Shown here: positions 58,745 through 64,000 of the stretch, piece after piece
How the letters are laid out: every line of letters begins with the position of its first letter
How positions within the stretch are numbered: the stretch's first letter is position 1
The notes under the pieces: generated by a model
Databases searched by the model: none
Seen by the model: the letters and a program-made list of their open reading frames with translations, nothing else
Told to the model about the DNA's origin: nothing
Assembly: GCA_014529385.2 (NCBI GenBank)
Contig: CM043957.1
Span: 71,948,381-72,012,380 of the forward strand
Reading direction: 5' to 3'
Source of the DNA: Adiantum capillus-veneris
Lineage: Eukaryota > Streptophyta > Polypodiopsida > Polypodiales > Pteridaceae
DNA length: 64,000 nucleotides
Position numbers and translations under genes: made by a program

Positions 58745-60455
58745 TCACCCCCAAATCCGGATTACGAGCAAAACATAGCTGCGAAGAAGAGTAGGCGTGC
58801 TCTGCTTCAAGAAAGCCCTAGTAGCCATCCTGCTGGAAGCACAGGTATGGCCAACGTATACATTTACTCTTCCCGAACTAGTCTTGGTGTAGCTATGATG
58901 TGCTTCGCTGCAATCCACTCTTAACTGCTGCATCGCATTAAGATGGTGATTTGTTTCTTTTCCAGCCAAAGTAGATTTGTCACTAAAAGAGGAGAGCGAA
59001 CAAGCACCATCTTCTTCTCAACAGCAGCTTGCTTGCCCAGGTCATGAATTAGACATAGCTGGAGGCCCACTCCCTCAAGTTGGCGAATCTTCAGCTGCTC
59101 GCAATGTCTTTGACGGTGGTAGGCTACAGGACAAAGGGAAAAGCCTGATAGTCAAGGAAGTCCTGCCACTGTTCGTGATTGGTGATATAGATGAGGGCAA
59201 CAAACATTTCTCCATAGAGGGGAAAATCTTGAATTGCTACAGCACATTCCGTTCTATCTCCCCTGGGCAAAAGACAAGCGCACGTTACTTCAAATTCGAC
59301 ATCGTCGATGCCGTTTGCATCGACACGATCACGGTCGTCATTGCAGATCCCTTCATTGAGACCTACACCAAGCAACTCAAGATTGGATTGTTTGTCAGAA
59401 TTGATTGTCCACTTGTGAGGGCTAAAAACCATAATGATGCTGGATCAGCTTTATTTTCCTTGCATGTCGATGCATCGACAACGATTCGAGCTTGTGATCC
59501 ATTCCCTGTGTCTTTAGCTTTCTATCCTGAGACGACAATACGCACATTTCTTGCTGATGCTACAATTTCGGAGACTACTAGCCCGCGTCCGCCTTTGACT
59601 ACACTAGCGTTCGTTGTTTTGCAAAGTCGTAACTTCTACGAGATGATTGGCACCACATTCGGAGATTTGGTTGTTGCTGATGGCCCGACCCCAGAAGACA
59701 AAGCAATTGTGCGTATAAAAAATATTAGCTTGATGTTTCGTTCGCAACAAAGCTGACAAACCTTCTGTCGTATACAGGTGAGCTTTGTCAACTCTCGAAA
59801 GGATGACTATAATCGAATCATGGCCTAGATGGCTAGGGAGGATATTGTCATGTTTTTGGCTAGGAATATTGGTCTCTTTGTTGGCAAGGTGCGCACATTA
59901 TCTGTTTTGGATGTCACAACTTTGGCTCCTGTGCGAGGAGAACGCTTAAAACAAGAACTGACGTTAGCATTTCACAAATAGTGTGAGATTCTTCGCTACA
60001 ATAGAGAGGTGACTTTGCATGCTTTGTACTCAACTAGATAAAGATGTCTTTAGTGCTCTTCAGGATTTTATCCTTTGTAGGTGGTGGGGACTTTGCGCTC
60101 TATGAACTTCAATAGAGCTCTCTTGCATTCCCGATGCTCAATCTGTGACTCCCCAAAGGTGAAGAAGGTTGGAAGTCAAATGTACTGTTCTCTTTGCAAT
60201 AAAGAGAGCATCATCAACATGACCCTCAAGATAGAGGCACAGATTCAAAGTAGCGTTGATAAGCATGCTATGTCAATTCAAGTGTCAGGGTCTATGGTGG
60301 ATCATCTTCTAAACTTGCCAAGGAGATTCAAGGAGATCTACATGGAGAGTATTCCAGAGGCAAGGGATATTTTATCAGCATCTACTGTTGAGGGTGTGTT
60401 CAAAATTGGCACAAATGGATCTATGATATCTTTCAGTCCTCTACTCGAAACCTAG
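58745..60455 (+). pseudogene. RPA70-like single-strand DNA binding protein of the Helitron
   Basis: The product should coat single-stranded DNA during rolling-circle transposition. Exon-like blocks: about 58745-58844 (SPPNPDYEQNIAAKKSRR), a 121-bp intron (58845-58965; GGTATGG donor, TTTTCCAG acceptor, phase kept), then 58966-59753 with an OB-fold (IEGKILNCYSTFRSISPG, ARYFKFDIVDAVCIDTITVV, LFVRIDCPLVRAKN). A third block near 59779-60010 (DIVMFLARNIGLFVGKVRTL) contains two TAG codons. The last, 60081-60455, holds a C-terminal zinc ribbon (CSICDS followed by CSLCNKES), as in RPA large subunits. Stops in the third block suggest decay or unrecognised introns. The exact start is not determined. Confidence 0.7.
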
Positions 60456-60618
60456 ATGCTTTGAGAACATGAATTTGCCATAGCTTTTGGTCTTGTCCAT
60501 TGTATATTCCAATTTCATAAGAGAGTTCTTTGCTTCTTTTGACTCTTCTCAGCATAATCTCCTTCATAACTTGTTTTCCTTCTCTTCCTTCCTCTCCATC
60601 TTTCTAAGCTTTCAAAGC

Positions 60619-60898
<280 letters not shown>

Positions 60899-60932
60899 AG
60901 CTAGAGATTCACAGGCTTTGCTTGGCTTCGCA

Positions 60933-63900
60933 ATGACTCGCTTGGGATGCTTTAATGTCGACACCGTTTTTGCATCACAGTTTCCAAATAATCCAGACAT
61001 TTTCACCGCGCTACATCATCTCCAAACGTCCGTAGGTGCACCTAATGAGCTTCGATCAAACTTGCTCAACAACTTGTTTGAGAGCTTCTTGGCTGAAAGG
61101 CGTGCTATCCCGGGTGCATGCCTCTTATTCCCTGCCAACAAGACCAATACAACAATGACAGCCGTAGAATTCTCATCTTTGTATTCAACATGCACGAATT
61201 CACTCACTCTTAGTTTTGACGTATTGACGGCCTTTGCTTATTTTGTGAGTTGCAGGTTAAAAGTATACTTGAAAAGGAATGAAAGCATGAGAACAATAAT
61301 CTTGGGGATGCCATCAAAATCATTTCTTGCAAAGGGCATTTTGCTTTCTGAAACAAGCAACGGCATTGCATACCTTCCCGTCCTCATGGCGCACCCAAGC
61401 CATGCGCGCATTATTTGGAAAGAAGATGAGGTGGCCGCTTTGCATCAGTTATGTTTGCTGAATGAGTCTTTACCTGATGTTGAGATAGTCCGCATCTACC
61501 AAGATACGCACCCGCACACGTTGCACACAACCCAAGCCGTGCAATGTAAGATTTCACGCCTGAAGAAAGACCATGCTCTGGTCACTGGTGCGCAAACACG
61601 ACACGTCGGTGCTAGTCTGAGCAAGCCGATCAAGAAATATAACAAAACTATCAAAGACACGCCCATTACACCATGCGAAAAATGTGGACGCTTGCTTTTT
61701 CGCCGTCAGCTAACACGCCAGCTTCTACCTTCAGCTATAGAATCCACTTCAAGGAAGCGAAGACGTTATGGGGATGCATTTGCTTGCGCTCGATGCAAGA
61801 AACACTTGTCAAGCAATAGTGAACGTCTATGGGCCTTGCAAGAGGCAGGGTTCAATCCAGCACTTCCATACGTGTCGGACCTGAACACCGGAGAGGCACG
61901 CTTGGTCTCCATTCGTATCCCCTTCGCTAAGATACGTGAGCTTACATACGATGGGCAGTACGGGCTTAGAGGTAGTGTCATGAATGTGCTTGCCAACTTG
62001 GAAAAGAGCCGTGATGTGCTACCTCGCTTCATTGAGGACGAGGCTTCTGTTCTTGTGGGAATCAAACAAAAACTTGAATATGATAGATGTTACTTAAGTG
62101 GCGTTGTGCGACCTCTGCTCACGATGCGTGCAACCACTACGCTGCTACCCACACCTCTCTACATCCGAGAAGGTGTCACCATCAACAACAAGTGGCTCGT
62201 GCATCTTTCTAGCCTAAGTGTAGCTTCTACGAATACCCTTAGCAACACTACAGCCAATGATGAGGTTGAGGAAGAGCAGACTGATGTCATGCTTCACGAG
62301 GTCACAAGTGCGGCAGAGGTTGTTGATTATAGTGGCAAGATTCTTCATGTTGCACCTTGCGAGGGCAATTCTCCATTGAGCATTTTCAAAGACGAGTATT
62401 GTGAGGAATTGAGTTTCCCAACACTTTTCTTTGGGTCCCCTAGAAAATATAGAGAAGCCGCAATGAAAGATTACCAAGAAATTGCAAAGTGGGAGCTCAT
62501 GAATGTTGATAGAAGATTCGCATTGGGCATCGAGAACTTATTTTTCAAGTCTATCAAAATTATGTCACGCCAAGTTGCTTCCTCTGTTTGGGTGCGAATG
62601 CGCAAGGGAAAGCTAGCCGGTGCAACGTTGACTGCAAGACAAGTAGTAGACGACACAAACATAGAAAGATTCGTCAGCTCAACACTAGGCTTTAGAGACT
62701 TCGAGGCACTCCGCACATCCCCTGACTACAAGGAAAAGATGAAAAAGAATGTTTTCGCAATGATTCGACAACTTGGGCCACCTACATTTTTTGTCACATT
62801 CTCCTCCGCAGAGCGGAGATGGAAAGAGCTTCTTGCTGCGCTAAAGAAGCTGGTCCCACTGAGCCAAGAGCCCGGGGAGAGTTTGAGTTCATACCAGTGT
62901 CGTCTCATTCGTGCCGATCCCATTACGACCGCTCGTTTCTATGTTAACAGGTTTAACGCAATGAAACGCTTGTTGCGCACTAATTCCTCCATATGCGGCA
63001 AGGTGCAAGACTTCTTCTTCATCACGGAGTTCCAGAGCCGTGGTAGCCAGCATGATCATGGTTTGATGTGGGTAGAGAATGCTCCATCGCTCACGACGCA
63101 CTCAGATGAAGATATTGTAATGTTCATAGATACCCACATCAGCACAAATGGAGCCCTCTTGTCAAATGACCTTTCTGAAGCTCACAAGCACAAGCATCAC
63201 AAAACTTGCCAAAAGAAGAGCAAAAGTTGCTGCTTTGGTTTCCCACGTTTCCCCATGCCGTTTACAACTGTTTTTAGACAAGGAATACCTGAGACAAATA
63301 TGGCTATACAAGGTAAGCTTTACTTGCAACAAGTCAAAAGACAACTTAGCCAAATCGATTTACAAAATCCACCTACATTTGAAGAATGGCTAAAAGAAAC
63401 AGAACTCTCCATGGACAGTACTTGCTTGCATTGCAAGCGACTATCTCAGGCCCCACTATTTTTCTCACATGCAAACCAATCGATATATTCACAAACAACT
63501 TCAACAAATCAATAGCTTCGCTTTGGGATGCGAACACGGATATACAGTTCGTGCTAAACGCACATGGAGCAGCAAGCTATTGCACTTCATACATGACGAA
63601 AATGGACAACACATTGATAGAAGCAATCAAGACACAAGTCGATGCCTGTGTTGCAAACAATGCAACAACATTAGAAAGACTACGCAAAGTTGGTAGCGCA
63701 ATCCTTAACACACAGCAAATTAGTTCACAGCAAGCTGCTTACATCTGCCTCTCACTTCCACTGTATAGCTCCTCTAGAGAACTCATCTACATAAACACTA
63801 ATTCACCTGAAGAGCGTGCTCTAGTCCTGAAAAGGAAGACTGTCTTGCAAAAGTTGCACCCTGACACAACGGAAATATTCTCTGCCTCCATCATTGACAA

Positions 63901-64000
63901 ATACACCTCCAGACCTCGCTCCTTCTTCACAATGTGCTTGGCTCAATTTGTATCCACAACTAGAAACCCCTCCAGACCTGACAAGCTCCTACGAAGGGCA
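60933..64000 (+). pseudogene. Helitron Rep protein (HUH endonuclease), frameshifted and cut by the window edge
   Basis: Rep nicks and joins single strands to move the Helitron. The ATG at 60933 opens MTRLGCFNVDTVF and reads on to 63515. Domain order: ~150 unassigned residues; a Myb/SANT-like stretch (IIWKEDEVAALHQL, about 160-215); zinc pair CEKCGR with CARCKK (about 250-290); a DUF6570-like region (FNPALPYVSDLNTGEARLV); the Helitron_like_N core (LGPPTFFVTFSSAERRW, about 615); the HUH motif in FQSRGSQHDHGLMW (63050-63060); and the Cys-rich HKTCQKKSKSCCFGFPRFP. Near 63450-63460 the frame shifts; in the new frame IFTNNFNKSIASLWDANTD, then YCTSYMTK (Tyr at 63578 and 63590, spaced by four like the two catalytic Tyr of Helitrons), then LPLYSSSRELIYINTNSPEE continue to the edge. 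Apart from the shift, catalytic residues are present. Confidence 0.87.

Overview
The window is nuclear DNA of a land plant with a large, repeat-rich genome. The evidence is the dominance of Ty3/gypsy and Ty1/copia LTR retrotransposons primed by the initiator tRNA-Met site (TGGTATCAGAGC), a Helitron with RepHel and RPA-like genes, long simple-sequence tracts, a satellite array and low gene density. A fern, lycophyte, moss or gymnosperm would fit; the sequence alone does not decide. I see no bacterial genes, tRNA, rRNA, CRISPR or intact host housekeeping gene.

Layout. 1-2712: 3' half of a decayed chromodomain-type Ty3/gypsy element (A) with a 113-bp LTR. 3678-9575: a complete but dead relative (B) with 153/154-bp LTRs and a perfect CACAT target duplication, nested beside a minus-strand LTR plus primer site of an A-like element (9660-9793). 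9794-21262: mostly non-coding, with a decayed minus-strand gypsy pol (13.0-15.5 kb), a copia RNase H fragment (15.5-16.3 kb), a gag zinc-knuckle remnant and simple repeats. 21263-24958: a minus-strand copia-type element with most of pol deleted. 25307-32068: a decayed minus-strand, probably intron-containing locus that successively encodes a DGQHS (ParB-like) segment, helical unknown segments, a SET domain and an FCP1/NIF-type phosphatase domain. 32.24-48.68 kb: a satellite array built on AGATCCACCACTTGGCCATT-type units with a higher-order period near 727 bp. It is interrupted by a young, apparently intact copia element (36887-42438, 1324-aa Gag-Pol, one LTR difference in 218 bp) and by a short-LTR gypsy derivative (C, 42771-48080). 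49237-54616: a plus-strand copia element with a truncated 5' LTR and broken gag-pol. 54.6-55.2 kb: a possible LINE tail. 58.7-64.0 kb: a Helitron with an RPA-like gene followed by a Rep protein (Myb/SANT-like segment, zinc fingers, DUF6570-like region, HUH motif and paired catalytic tyrosines), running off the right edge.

How it works together. Nearly everything is transposable or satellite DNA and the layers can be ordered. The satellite existed first; elements C and the young copia inserted into it, both at the same GGTGGGTG position of the repeat. The young copia element is the only one that looks able to move. The least familiar items are the SET/FCP1/DGQHS locus, the Helitron RPA-Rep pair, and a leader block shared between two otherwise different copia elements.
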